A stretch of DNA of 64,000 nucleotides from Danio rerio (Eukaryota; Chordata; Actinopteri; Cypriniformes; Danionidae). Shown piece by piece: positions 46,296 through 57,666 of this stretch. Under the pieces are notes generated by a model that saw only the letters and a program-made list of their open reading frames with translations, had not been told where the DNA came from and made no database searches. Numbering within the stretch: position 1 is the stretch's first letter; each line of letters starts with the position of its first letter. The stretch spans positions 9,049,501 to 9,113,500 of the forward strand of contig NC_133184.1 in NCBI RefSeq assembly GCF_049306965.1, in the 5' to 3' direction. A program made the translations under genes and the position numbers.

Positions 46296-49200
46296 TCATC
46301 TCTTCTCAGGTGTGTCCTCCTTTATTCGGAGACAAAATCTTTCTCCTGTTAGGGGCCAGAAGAGGAGAACAATTAGATATAGACATACTGTATGAGGAAT
46401 AGTTCACCGCATATAAATAAAGTTCTGATATTTACTTCATTGTAAAAAATGCAGGGTTCCACGTAATTAATTTACGTTGACCCAACACAAATCGATTAAG
46501 TTAACTTAACCCTTTTAACAAATTTATGTAGACTGAGCATAAAAAAAATAAGTTTTCCCAATGAAATCTCAATAATTGTGTTGTTTCAGCACATTTTAAT
46601 TAAGTAGTTTGAACAAGCTAAATATATTATATTTTTGAGTGTTGGTTCCAGCATATTTTTTCTCAATATTTGAATTTATGATAAATACTGGTAAACAGAT
46701 AGTTGAGAGTAACCATTGACCCCCATAGTATACACAGTAGAAGTTATTTTTTCTTCTTTTTTAAATATTTCCTAATGATGTTTCATGGGTCATGAAATGC
46801 CAAAGCACATTTTTTGAGCTGTTGACAGTCATATATGTGTCCCACGTTGCTAAAAACACTATTAGGATACATATATTTCACTAAAAAGTGACAATTGGTT
46901 GTTTTTGCGTTGATTTGAGCAAATTCATTCTTCTGGTTTAAAAAACGAAATTTTGAAGCTATGTTACGTCAATGAGATCATTGTGTAAATTCCCGCATGG
47001 AGATTGGCTGTCTGTACCAGCCAGTGCAACATGGCGTCATTGAGTTTTCAGCACATCTGTTCAATAACTCATGAGAAAGACTTGGTTCAAACCAATCAGC
47101 GCACTCTATTGTGAATGTCATGCGACTTCATTAATATGCATGATATAGCTAGGCCCACATGGAGTCTGCGCGCATAGAAATCCACAGATTTTGAGCCCAT
47201 CATTGAGATTATGTATTTACTTGTGTAAATGTGTGTAAATTTATATTTATTCAGTTTTTAAAATCATTTCACTAATATTATTGTTATATAATAATAGTAA
47301 TATTAAAAATGTTCATAGAACATGTTAAGATATATTTTCTGTCGTTTAGATACATTAAATGAGTGACTTGCTTTGTTTGCCAAATAAGTGGATCTAATTG
47401 GATTTGCATAGTAAACATTAAATAAACGTTAAATGTAAATGTTTTATTTTTATTTAATATATTAAGTATTTAGTTATGATACTCCCAAAATCATTCTGCA
47501 TAAATCTGCAGATATATATTACAAAATTCTCAGCAGAAATAGCCAAAAATATCCAAACATTCTATCTGGGTCTAGATAAAGCTTCGAAGACTCCTTGCTA
47601 CAGTTTTAAGAGAGACGCAACATTGTGTTGCCAACTGTAATTCAAACAAGTGGAAGTAGAAGAGTTCAGAGGTTGTCAGTGTTGCATTTATAAAAGTGCC
47701 ACAACGAATGTTTTGTTTCCATTTCTCCACAAAGAGAGCACATCTTGCAAGTTTTTCGAAGCAGCATTTTTTACCCAAGAGCTTTGCGAATCTGTAAATA
47801 GTGAAATCAGAAATTGCCACTCGTCTCCTTTTTAAAAAAGACACAGTTCCAGTTGGTGTTGATTGTCCTTCTCTGTCCTGTCTTATTCAGATGGCGAAGT
47901 TAGTATCGTCAACAGTACGTTTTTAAGGTTTTGAATACACACCTTAGTCAAAACTATTTAGTTATTAACTTTACAGTAATATCTTTACAATACTTTGGCC
48001 TGAAAATCCTCCACTTCCACACAGCTCTCAGATCCACGGTAAATGCTGCTCGCTGAATCCCTTTCTGTCTCCCCTGCGTCTTTGTTTGTGTTGTCGCTGT
48101 GAAGATCAAATGTAGTGCATGTAATGAAACTCCACTTTTCATGCAAACCCTTCCCTCCTTCATCACTGAACACTCCCACCTAAACAAAGCTGGACTCACC
48201 CAATTTCCTGACTTTTTTTTTTCAAACTAGAGGTGTGAAAACACCCTGCTGAGATTTCATGGCCCTTTAACAGATCAAGGAATTTTTCACAGTATTTCCG
48301 ATAATATTTTTTCCTCTGGAGAAAGTCTTTTTTGTTTTATTTTGGCTAGGATGAAATCAGTAAAAAAAAATAAAATAAATTAAAAAAACATTTTAGGGAC
48401 TATATTATTAAACCCCTTAAGCAATATTTGTCAGACAGTCTACAGAACAAGCCATCATTATGCAATGACTTGCCTAATTACCCTAACTTGCCTATTAACT
48501 TGTCAATTAACCTAGTTAAGCCTTTAAATTTCACTTTAAGCTGAATACTGGTATCTTGAAAAAAATATAGTAAAATATTATTTAATGTCAACATGGCAAA
48601 GATAAAAGAAATCAGTTATTAGAAATGAGTTATTAAAACTATTATGTTTATAAATGTGTTGAAAAAAATCTTCTTTCTGTTAAACGGAAATTGGGGAAAA
48701 ATAAACAGGGGGGCTCATAATTCAGGGGGGCTAATAATTCTAACTTCAATTGTATATTTTTGCCAACTATGAAAATAAATTGCCATCGCTGGCTTCCTGG
48801 TTACCACTATTCCTCAAAATATTTTCTTTTGTGTTTAAATGGAGGGCAAAACACTTTGGAAAAGCATTGAAAGCAAATAGTAAATCAGTAGTTTTTTTTT
48901 TTTTTTTTTTGGGTGGACTCTCCCTTTAATGAATAACTTGATTTTTATTAAATAGTAAATGTATGAGTAACTGCCGTCACACCCATGGCAGATAATCTCA
49001 CAATGACCAAACATGAGGAGCCTCTCCCTTTCTTCATTTAGTTAATGTCCAACACATATAAGAGAAGTGGGTTGTTTCTTAAACACTAAAATCCATAAGA
49101 TTCCTGTCTGAGCTGTTCATACAGTTCCTCGTTTAGCTAGTTATTTTTGTCAGGTTAAATGTTGAACATATCTTGACATACAGTTATTTGCCAAAATAAG

Positions 49201-52200
49201 GCAACGCTTCATAATAACTGCAACTATTAACTTTACTTTCTTTATTGTCCACAAGTGGAAATTTATCTTTGGCTTCACCACACAACCACATCAGCGTTTA
49301 CATTACACACATCACAGAAAAAACATTCAACACAAATACATTCAACGTCCTCACATATATCACATTAAAAACACAATTTAAAACCCTACACATAATTAAA
49401 ACCCAGTATTTAAAATTCTAATGGCGCTTGGCACAAAGGACATTTGATACACATTTTTCTTTACTTGAGGTTGCCTAAAACGTCTTTTTGATGGCAAGAG
49501 CTGAAATTTGATATTTAAGGGATGGGAACAATCTTCAACAATGATGTGTGCTTTCTGTCTCATTCTCATTTAATAAATTTCATTTGGTTGTTTTTCCGCT
49601 TTACCTACAATTGTACTGCCAATTTTTACTACTCGACACAGTTTTTGCTTTTCCTTCATTGGCAACAGTCCATACCATGCCATCATGTTAAAACTCACAA
49701 CACTTTCAACCAAGTTCTTGTATACCATCTCAAGGACATCTTGACTCACACCAAATTGTTGTAACCTCCTAATGAGGTATAATCTCTGCATTGCTTTTTT
49801 AAAAATGCACTCTGCATTTGCAGCAAATGTTAGTCCACTATCAATAAGTGATCCTAAATATTTAAAACAGTCAACTGTCTCTATTTCATGTCCCTCAAGG
49901 ACCAGCGGTTTCAACCCTTGACTAAGCACTTTTTTATTTCTGCTAATTATCATCTCCTTGGTTTTATTAAAATTGATCTCCAGTGAACTCTTTTTACATC
50001 AGTTTTGGAGCATATGTATATATTTATATTACGAGGTATCTCCTTCTGTTCCTATTTTAGTCAACCGTCCAACAAGTGCCATATCATCTGCATATTTAAA
50101 TAACTTAAAACCTGAATCCTGGATCTTAAGTTCATTTATTAAGCGTTAGCAAACAGTTAGTTCATCATTTGTTTAGCAATAATTCTAGGCAAGGCAAGGC
50201 AAGGCAAATTTATTTATATAGCACATTTCATACACAGTGGCAATTCAAAGTGCTTTACATAAACCGGAATAAAAGAAACAAGTATAAGAAAATAAAAACA
50301 AATAATAAAAATAATGAAATAAAACAAAACTAATAAAAAAATTACAAAAAAACATAAGAACAGATTAAATGTGTTATTAAAGAATGAAATTAAAGGCACA
50401 GCTAAACAGATGTGTTTTCAGTCTTGATTTGAACGTGCCTAATGTTGGAGCACATCTGATCATTTCTGGAAGCTGATTCCAGCAGCGAGGGGCGTAGTAG
50501 CTAAAAGTCGATTCACCCTGCTTTGACTGAACTCTTGGAACTTCTATGATCTGAAAGTGATCAGATTTAAAAGATTTGAGTGATCTGTTAGGTTTGTATT
50601 CAGTGAGCATATCTGTAATGTATTAAGGTCCTAGGCCATTTAGTGATTTGTAGACCAATTTTAATACTTTAAAATCTATTCTGAATGTAACTGGGAGCCA
50701 GTGTAAAGACCAGAGGACAGGTGTGATGTGCTCTGATTTCCTGGTTCTGGTCAGAATCCTGGTCGCAGCGTTCTGGATAAGCTGTAACTGTCTGACTGTC
50801 TTTTTGGGAAGGCCAGTGAGGAGGCCGTTACAGTAATCCACCCTGCAGCTGATGAAAGCATGAACAAGGCTTCACTGGAAAAAAAGCATCTAATTCTTGC
50901 AATGTTTTTTGAGATGATAGTATGCTGATTTACTAACTGCTTTGACATGACTATTGAAACTCAGATCTGACTTCAGAGTCACACCAAGATTCTTGACCTT
51001 ATTTTTTGTTGTTTGACCTTTAGTGCCAAGGTACGCATTCACCTTAAGAACATTAATATAACTACAGCTGTGTTCTTGACTTAAAAGCACATGTTTAATG
51101 ATTGTATTTTCATACTTTGTTAATGATTTTTTCACTACTAAATTAAGTGTTGTATTTTTTACAAAGTTGGTGGTTTTTTAAGATCATTTAGAAAGAGTAA
51201 GACAATAATTGATAAACTATTCAAAGGAACGTTTATATATCTTATTATTCAGGCATATAGTAATAGTTACTCTGTATGTTATTTAATATTTTATCAACAC
51301 AACTTTATGCAGTTTTGTGACCTAACCTAAAGTGTGGACTATTTATGCATTATAAATCCTTTGTATGATGTCAATGACAATTTTATTTATACAGCTTTAT
51401 TAAACACAACCGAAGGTTGACCAATGTGCTGCACAATACAAATCACAAAGAGAAAGATATAAAATCATAGCTAAAACAAACAATTCTCACAATTCTCTTT
51501 GACACACTCAGTGCCAAATCAAAAAGGTAAGTCTTTAACCTAGATTTAAAAACAGACAGAGATGACATAGGTCTAATATAGAGGGGCAGAGCATTCTACA
51601 ATCTAGGACCGCCAACTGCGAAAGCACGGTCACCCCTGCATTTCAGCCTCGACTCAGTTATGCATAATAATCTTAGGTTTGATGACCGAAGAGACCAACC
51701 AGGCTGATGTTCAGTTAACAGATCTGAGCCAAGCCATTTAGTGATTTAAACACCAAGAGAGGAATTTTAAAAGTGGCATGATGGTGCACAGGCAACCAGT
51801 GCAAAGATGTGGTCATGTTTCTTGGTACCGGTTAAAAGCCTTGCAGCAGCATTTTGAACTAACTGTATACGGAATAGAGTTGTTTGACTGATCCCCAAAA
51901 TAGTTTACATGTAATGACCAGTGGTGGAATGAGTAATGAAAAATCATACTCGAGTAAAAGTACCATTACTTGCTTAAAAATGTAGTGTAAGTCGAGTAAA
52001 AGTATCTGTAGAAAATACTACTCAAAGTATGAGTAAAAAGTAGCCCTTTCTAAAGTACTCAAAAGTAGTGAGTAGTGAGTATTATGCTGTTAAAAGCTGA
52101 TGCATTTACATGTAATTTCTGCATGTGTGTGTAAACGTAACATTCTGTAGTGCATCTAACTATTGTCCAGCAGGCACACAACATCATAAGACGTCAATAT

Positions 52201-55200
52201 TAGGCTAGATTTAGGTTGTGATGTCAGGTGACCAAAATTCATTGTCTTGCCAGCATCTAGGGACGTTATTTTGATGTCCAATAATGACTTCAAATTACGG
52301 TGATATTTTGTTGATTTTTGGTCGTTAGATAGTGACTAAAATCCAACGTCGAACCAACATCTTAAACCAACTGACATTTATTCATCAGGTATGGCAACCA
52401 AAATCCAATGTCTGATTGACATCATAGTGGTTACGTCAACACAACGTCAAGCTGTGACATCATTAGACATTTATATTTGGTAGGTTTAGGTTGGACATTG
52501 ATCTGATGTTGAGTTCTGACATCAACCCGATTTTTATTTCCAAACAAAATGCAAGGTCCCCATGACGATGAGGTACAACGTCAATTTGACATTATGTTGA
52601 CGTTTTGTGCCTGCTGGGTGTTTAAGGCCATTTCGGTCATCATACATTAAACATCTGTCATCTTCTCATCAGTGGCATGCATCTAAACAGTCTCTGGGTC
52701 AATGCATGTAAAGATTTTTGACATCTTCTAAGACATTTTTAATGCTTCCAAAATGTTTGCTGCAATTATAAATCGCCCATGTCTTTAGGTAGTTCATTAT
52801 GATGCGATATACCTTCCATGTGCGATTTTATTAAACAGGAATCACAGGACTGATTTTTCTAATCTCCATAGACAAGAAAAAAAAGTGGGGACAGCAGGTT
52901 GAAGGGAAGTAGTGGAGCAAAAGTACCGATACAGCACTGAAAATGTACTCAAGGGAAAGTAAAAGTACAGATTTTAAAACTACTTATTCATTCATTCATT
53001 TAAATTGTCGGCTTAGTCGCTTTATTAATCTGGGGTCACCACAGCAGAATGAACCGCCAACTTATCCAGCATGTTTTTACGCAGCAGATGCCCTTCCAGC
53101 TGCAACCCATCTCTGGCAAACATCCATACACACATTCACAGTCACACTAATACACTACAGACAATTTAGCCTACTCAATTCACCTGTACGGCATGTCTTT
53201 GGACTGTTGGGGAAACCAGAGCAACCAGAGGAAACCCATGCAAATGCAGGGAGAACATGCACTCCACACAGAAATGCCAACTGAGCCAAGGATCGACCCA
53301 GCGACAGCACTACCTACTGCGCCACTGCTTCGCCCTAAAACTACTTAGTAAATTATTAAATACATTTCCTGAGGAAAACTACTCAATTACAGTAATTTGA
53401 ATATTTGTAATTAGTTACTTTACACCACTGGTAATGATCCTAGATAATGCTAATGATGTAGGATTAATTTTAGATAACATGATACATGTTTCAATGTTTC
53501 AACTTATTCACCAAAAAAAGCAACTTTTTGTTTGCTAACAAAAACAAACAAACAAAAAAAAAAAATTAAAGATAAAATCTTTTCATCTGTTAACTTTCAT
53601 CTGCTGGGAAAAACTTTTGAAACAAAACTTCAGGCTAAATTACTAAGGACCTTCAACTAAACAAAATAATCATAATAAACATAATTTTTAATTTCTTCAC
53701 CTGATGGAAGTTGTAGAGTCTTCTTTAGCCGTACAGAGCCGGACATGGGAGATGGGTATGTGGCCACACAGACAAGCTCAATGATGTTGAAATGATCATC
53801 CAGATACACACGATTCTCAATAGTGGAGGATGCGTTGTTGTAGTCGACAGTAAAATAGCTGTACAAAACGCTTAGGGGAGGTTCCCAGTGAAGAGTGGGT
53901 TCTATCATTGTATGTCTGGCCTTACAGACAGCAATCTTCTTACCATTATCACTTTCCAGATGGGTGGAAAGATGGACAACTGTAAACAAAGAACGTTAAA
54001 GTCAAATTTAACTGAAATATCAGCATTAGAATAGTCAGTATAATGGTTTTGGTTTAATCTCTAATATGATTTTTGTCTGTGTCCAATCACTAGTTGAGGC
54101 ATATAATTATCATAAAACTATGACATAAATTAGTAGAATTCTACCAAACATGATAAGTAAACCTCAGCCATTTTCAGGCTTTTGATAATTTTTGCTGGCT
54201 CACAGTTAGCACTGTCACCTCACAGCAAGAAGGCAGCTGATTTGAGTCCCAGCTGGGACAGTTGGCATTTCTGTGTGGAGTTCTTGCAGTGTTGGTTTCC
54301 TCCAGGTGCTTTGGTTTCCCCCACAGTCCAAAGTCATGCGCTAAAGGTGATTTAGAAAAACTAAATTGACCATAATGTATGAGTGCGTGTGTGAATGCAA
54401 GAGTGTATGTTTCCCAGTACTGGTTTGCAGCTGGAAGGGAATCCACTGAATAAAACATATGCCAGAATAGTTGGTGGTTCATTCCGCAGTGGCAACCTCT
54501 GATAAATAAGGGATTAAGCCGAAGGAAATTGAATAAATAAAAGTACTCACCACTGACAGAAATATTTAAACTATTATAGGTTACTCCTTCATATGATAAA
54601 TCACAGATGTAAAATCCTTCGTCTTGCATTGAAATGTTGGGAATTGACAAAGAAACTCCATCTGTAGAATTGTGCAGCTTCTTTCCATCTTTACAGGTGT
54701 CGTACGGTTTGGGGGACAATCCAATATAACATTTGTTGCTTTGCGTGCTGACGCTCCACACGATATAAATTAAATCGTCCCACTTAAATTTAGTGACCTT
54801 GCCACACCATAAAGTGACATCGCTGCTTTCCATAAATATCAGATTTTTGAAATCTGAAAAAATAAAAAAATAAAAAATTGGATTAAGTTAAAATAAACAT
54901 TTACTCAAACTATGTTTTTTGATGTGTCTCTTCCTTCATCGCTAAAATAGTCACAACATATACAACAGCTCTGTTCTAACTTCTTACTGTATACCACAGT
55001 CAATTTGTTCCGTTCAATCTGGTATTGCAAGAGTTCTACAATTAGAAACACAGATGATTTTCCGCTTGCAAACTATTAATCTATGTAAATACCTTTCTTT
55101 CAAATTCTTTAAACTAAATTTACTTAGTGATCTATAAGCTTATTACTCCCAAAATGTACATATTATTTTACAAAAGTAAGAAAAGTGTGCAGGTAGTCCT

Positions 55201-55272
55201 ACGATATTTAACTAAAAGTTTCTTTAGGACCGTTTTACTTTTGGTACCTTATTGCTTGTTTGTTTGATTTAC

Positions 55273-55355
<83 letters not shown>

Positions 55356-56486
55356 TTTTACCCCCCCTGTTTATTTTTCTTTTATCAATTTCTGTTTAAC
55401 GGAGAGATTTTTTGCAACACATTTCTAAACATAAAAGTTTTAATAACTTATTTATAATAACTGATTTATTTTATCTTTGCTATGATGACAGTAAATAATA
55501 TTTTACTAGATATTTTTCAAGACACTTCTATACAGCTTAATGTGACATTTAAAGGCTTAACTATGTTAATTAGGTTAACTAGGCAGGTTAGGGTAATTAG
55601 GCAAGTTATTGTATAATGATGGTTTGTTCTGTAGACTGTCGGAAAAATAGCTTAAGGGGGCTAATAATTTTTTCCTCAAAATGATGTTTAAAAAAAATTG
55701 AAAAGTGCTTTTATTCTAGCCGAAATAAAACAAATAAGACTTTCACCAGAAGAAAAAATATTATCAGACATACTTTGAAAATTTCGTTGCTCTGTTAAAC
55801 ATCATTTGGAAAATATTTAAAAAAGAAAATAAAATTGAAAGGGAGGGCTAATAAGTCTGACTACACCTGTATATATATAATGAATGAGTTAACCTGACAA
55901 ATTTAAGTGGATCAAACATTAAACAAGTAAGTTGTCATCAAAGGATCTCAAAAGTTGTGTTGTTTCAGCTCATTTTAAATAAGTATTTTGAACAAGCAAG
56001 TAAAACATTTTTAGTTTAAAGGAATGAATAAGTAAAGGTGTATATTGTCTGACCTGTCATTTTTATCAAAGCAGCTTCCTTCTGTTGACTTTCAGTGTCT
56101 TTATCTTGTAAGTCAGTTAGTGGCACAGCAGGTTAGCAGATTAACGTGAACATTTGGCACGTGCATGGAAACACAATCATTCACACAAGTCAAAATGTCA
56201 GTTGGAGTCAAAAAGAGTCAATTGCATGCGCACCAAACAAGTAGATTGATTTGATCAGTCGTGTTAGTCTCAGTGTAACCGCATTGGTAAGCCACCAAAC
56301 AAAAGTAGCAAATAAGTGGCATCTGCAAACAAATGATGTTGGGCTAAGAAAAATCTGCACTGGATGGCCAAACCATTCATCTAAAAACAATATTAGAGGC
56401 AGTTTAAACTCACCTTTTGTGTGACTTCTTGCCATAAAGATGGATGTGAGAATGACCAACACCAGTGTCCCACCGTTTCCCATCAT
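46296..56486 (-). CDS. CD200 receptor-like immunoglobulin protein, copy 2 (V + C2 Ig domains)
   Basis: Five exons on the - strand, every border phase 1: signal peptide 56414-56486 ([20 protein letters not shown]), linker 56054-56104 ([17 protein letters not shown]), V-type Ig 54551-54853, C2-type Ig 53701-53979 and terminal exon 46296-46345 (ending EDTPEKR). In the joined precursor the V domain has C58, W74 and C125 (DEGFYIC), plus an extra pair C83/C95. The C2 domain has C161 (IAVCKA), W174 and C213 (ELVCVATYP). Sequons occur at N103, N114, N138 and N191. The order, the short linker exon, the extra V-domain cysteines and the AVCKA motif match mammalian CD200R1, an inhibitory myeloid receptor for CD200. 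No transmembrane exon was found between 46,346 and 53,700, so the model is incomplete. Copy 1 lies downstream in the same orientation. Confidence 0.72.
46735..48752. mobile_element. Tc1-like element split by a Kolobok-like insertion
   Basis: Left part 46735-46784 and right part 48267-48752 together make one copy of the 33250-33798 family (AATGATGTTT before and CAGATCAAGGAATTTTTCAC after the insert). The right end is TTCTAACTTCAATTG next to TA. Confidence 0.7.
46785..48266. mobile_element. Kolobok-like DNA element with THAP-like remnant, copy 1
   Basis: Inserted at a TTTAA site of the Tc1-like host; TTAA is kept at the right (48267-48270). The ends GGGTCATGAAATGCC and GATTTCATGGCCCT are inverted. 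The body matches 57667-58916, including GTCATATATGTGTCCCACGT, ACTTGGTTCAAACCAATCAG and TTTCAAACTAGAGGTGTGAA. Near 47,650-47,830 the + strand gives [20 protein letters not shown], a decayed THAP-like finger. TTAA targets and THAP domains are features of Kolobok. A second, also decayed, frame region lies near 47,990-48,190. Confidence 0.65.
48753..49210. other. copy 2 intron with a partial stem-loop MITE
   Basis: About 48,780-48,930 resembles the CTCCCTTTAATGAA-ended MITE family. No exon is seen. Confidence 0.4.
49210..50150 (-). mobile_element. CR1/L2/Rex-type LINE, reverse-transcriptase part
   Basis: The - strand reads [16 protein letters not shown], the RT catalytic YADD motif, near 50,060-50,100. 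It is followed by [12 protein letters not shown] and [17 protein letters not shown], then [20 protein letters not shown], the usual post-palm order. The 5' part is absent and the frame is not open throughout. Confidence 0.75.
50170..51170 (-). mobile_element. L2-type LINE 3' fragment
   Basis: The - strand frames give [60 protein letters not shown] and [14 protein letters not shown], the C-terminal part of fish L2 ORF2. It is broken by several frame changes. The tail side has GGCAAGGCAAATTTATTTAT. Confidence 0.75.
51385..51905 (-). mobile_element. LINE-type 3' fragment
   Basis: It resembles the L2-type 3' region (AATTTTATTTATACAGC at the tail, CAGTGCAAAGATGTGGTCAT, GCAGCAGCATTTTGAACTAA). No open frame is kept. 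Confidence 0.5.
52167..52617. mobile_element. MITE with CCAGCAGGCACA ends inside the hAT
   Basis: The ends CCAGCAGGCACACAACATCA and GACGTTTTGTGCCTGCTGG are inverted. The body is full of AACGTC/GACGT/ACATCA words, giving a degenerate self-complementary structure. Confidence 0.7.
52987..53335 (-). mobile_element. DANA-like V-SINE with perfect TSD
   Basis: Inverse full SINE flanked by the 12-bp repeat TAAAACTACTTA (52975-52986 and 53336-53347). The tail is ATTC repeats and the head side is GCGACAGCACTACCTACTGC. Confidence 0.9.
54190..54540 (+). mobile_element. DANA-like V-SINE beside the V-exon donor
   Basis: CTGTCACCTCACAGCAAGAA, GTTGGCATTTCTGTGTGGAG and GCAGCTGGAAGGGAATCCAC, with tail GGAAATTGAATAAATAAA. 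It lies in the copy 2 intron just after the V exon, opposite in strand, its tail about 10 bases from the donor. Confidence 0.8.
54854..55277. other. copy 2 intron, nothing recognised
   Basis: Plain AT-rich intron upstream of the V exon. Confidence 0.35.
55278..55353. repeat. (TA)n microsatellite
   Basis: Uninterrupted TA run, abutting a Tc1-like element whose target is TA. Confidence 0.95.
55354..55869. mobile_element. Tc1-like non-autonomous element
   Basis: Same family as 33250-33798 (TAGGCAGGTTAGGGTAATTAG, GAGGGCTAATAAGTCTGACT), ending CTACACCTG before TA. The left end is replaced by the TA microsatellite. Confidence 0.7.
55890..56020. mobile_element. MITE fragment shared with 46,450-46,640
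   Basis: GTTGTGTTGTTTCAGCTCAT and TTGAACAAGC occur here and in ATTGTGTTGTTTCAGCACAT near 46,575. Ends not defined. Confidence 0.4.
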
Positions 56487-56635
56487 AACAAATTCGTAGT
56501 CAGACTTCTCTTCACACACCTTTAAATGAGATTTTTCCTTTGTCTGAGTTATTCTCCTTTTGTTTGCTTGAGCAATAATATTTTTGTACACCGCTAATGG
56601 CCTATCAGTTGATAATCCTCCCCCACAAAAATGCC

Positions 56636-56646
56636 CACTTCCTGTC
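56636..56646 (-). promoter_or_regulatory. ETS/PU.1-like site upstream of copy 2
   Basis: CACTTCCTGTC about 150 bases upstream of the start codon, followed by TTGTTCACACCAGT as in copy 1 (TTGTTCATCACACCAGT). Conservation between the paralogues in otherwise diverged flank suggests function. Confidence 0.5.
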
Positions 56647-56719
56647 TTGTTCACACCAGTGGTGCAAGAGTGTTTTCTGCCCGGAAGAAGAAAATGCAGT
56701 AGGTGTTCGTAGTTCAAAG

Positions 56720-57267
56720 GTTTGTAGTAGGTGTTATATTTTCATTGGTTCATTTAATAATCAGTAAAATGACCCTCCATGTATTGTGTACCAGCTCTAA
56801 GTGAATGAAAACATTGAGGCTTAAATCTGAAAGTGCACTGTGTTTAAAAATATTTACTCTTTAACAAAATAGTCAACTCAGAGTCAAATCAACAAATCGA
56901 GTTGGGTTTGGATATTTTGCTTGAATGCACTGACGCCAATACGGTGTATCACCAAATATGTAGTTTTAGGTCAGATGAAATGTAAATGCGCTTTCCCTTT
57001 AGACACTAGTGGAGCTGAGATGACGATCACTGACAGATTGAAATTCAGCTGCAGGGAATAAAGGGTTGATTTTCATTTTTACAACAATACCACAGTATAT
57101 CCAACCTAGTGCTGTGTTTGTTCCAGTCATTTTTTTTGTTGATTGATACAATAACCTACGCTGCAATGCAAGATTCGCCAACCATTTGCTATTAAAGGAA
57201 AGCGCAGCTGAGACTAGGGACTTTGTCTGTTACAGTTAATATGGATCAGTTTCGTCTTCCTCCAGAT
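56720..57267. other. intergenic, upstream of copy 2
   Basis: No gene or clear repeat is seen. Confidence 0.35.
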
Positions 57268-57459
57268 CAGGGGTGTCCAAACTCGGTCCTGGAGGGCTGG
57301 TGTCCTGGAGAGTTTAAATCCAAACCTAATCGAACACACCTGAACCAGCTAATCAAGCTCTTAGTAGATACTAGAAACTTTGTGGCAGGTGTGTTAAAGC
57401 AAGTTGGAGAAAAGCTCTCCAGGACACTTTCCCTCCAGGACCGAGTTTAAACACCCCTG
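57268..57459. mobile_element. small hAT MITE with perfect TSD
   Basis: The ends CAGGGGTGTCCAAACTCGGT and CCGAGTTTAAACACCCCTG are inverted, flanked by the perfect 8-bp CTCCAGAT (57260-57267 and 57460-57467). It is 192 bp. Confidence 0.9.
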
Positions 57460-57666
57460 CTCCAGATCATAACATGTAAGTGTTATGTATTTAATATGTA
57501 TTTAAATGTGTGTTGTAAGTTGCATTTGCCCTTGCTGTAATCACTTATCTATTGTAATTAGTGCTTAAACTGTACCTTTCAGGTTAAATCTTCATGGGAC
57601 TGTTCTCATAATGTGTCCAAAACCACGTTGAAAACGTGACGCGTGCTTCTTTCTTTACCGATTTAA

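Larger units (their letters stand above)
51919..53430. mobile_element. hAT element carrying two nested insertions
   Basis: The ends CAGTGGTGGAATGAGTAATG and TTAGTTACTTTACACCACTG are inverted (outer bases). It is flanked by GTAATGAC and GTAATGAT (7 of 8 equal). The inside has GAGTAAAAGTACC-type words. A palindromic MITE (about 52167-52617) and a SINE (52987-53335) sit inside it. Confidence 0.8.

Noticed and set aside
54174-54550. Continuation of the V-exon frame into a longer protein
   Set aside because: It reads through the GTGAGT donor into an antisense SINE; the Ig-like part ends at the donor.
56208-56717. 169-codon open frame on the - strand
   Set aside because: Only its middle (the signal-peptide exon) is supported. 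The frame runs through the splice donor and the upstream promoter region.
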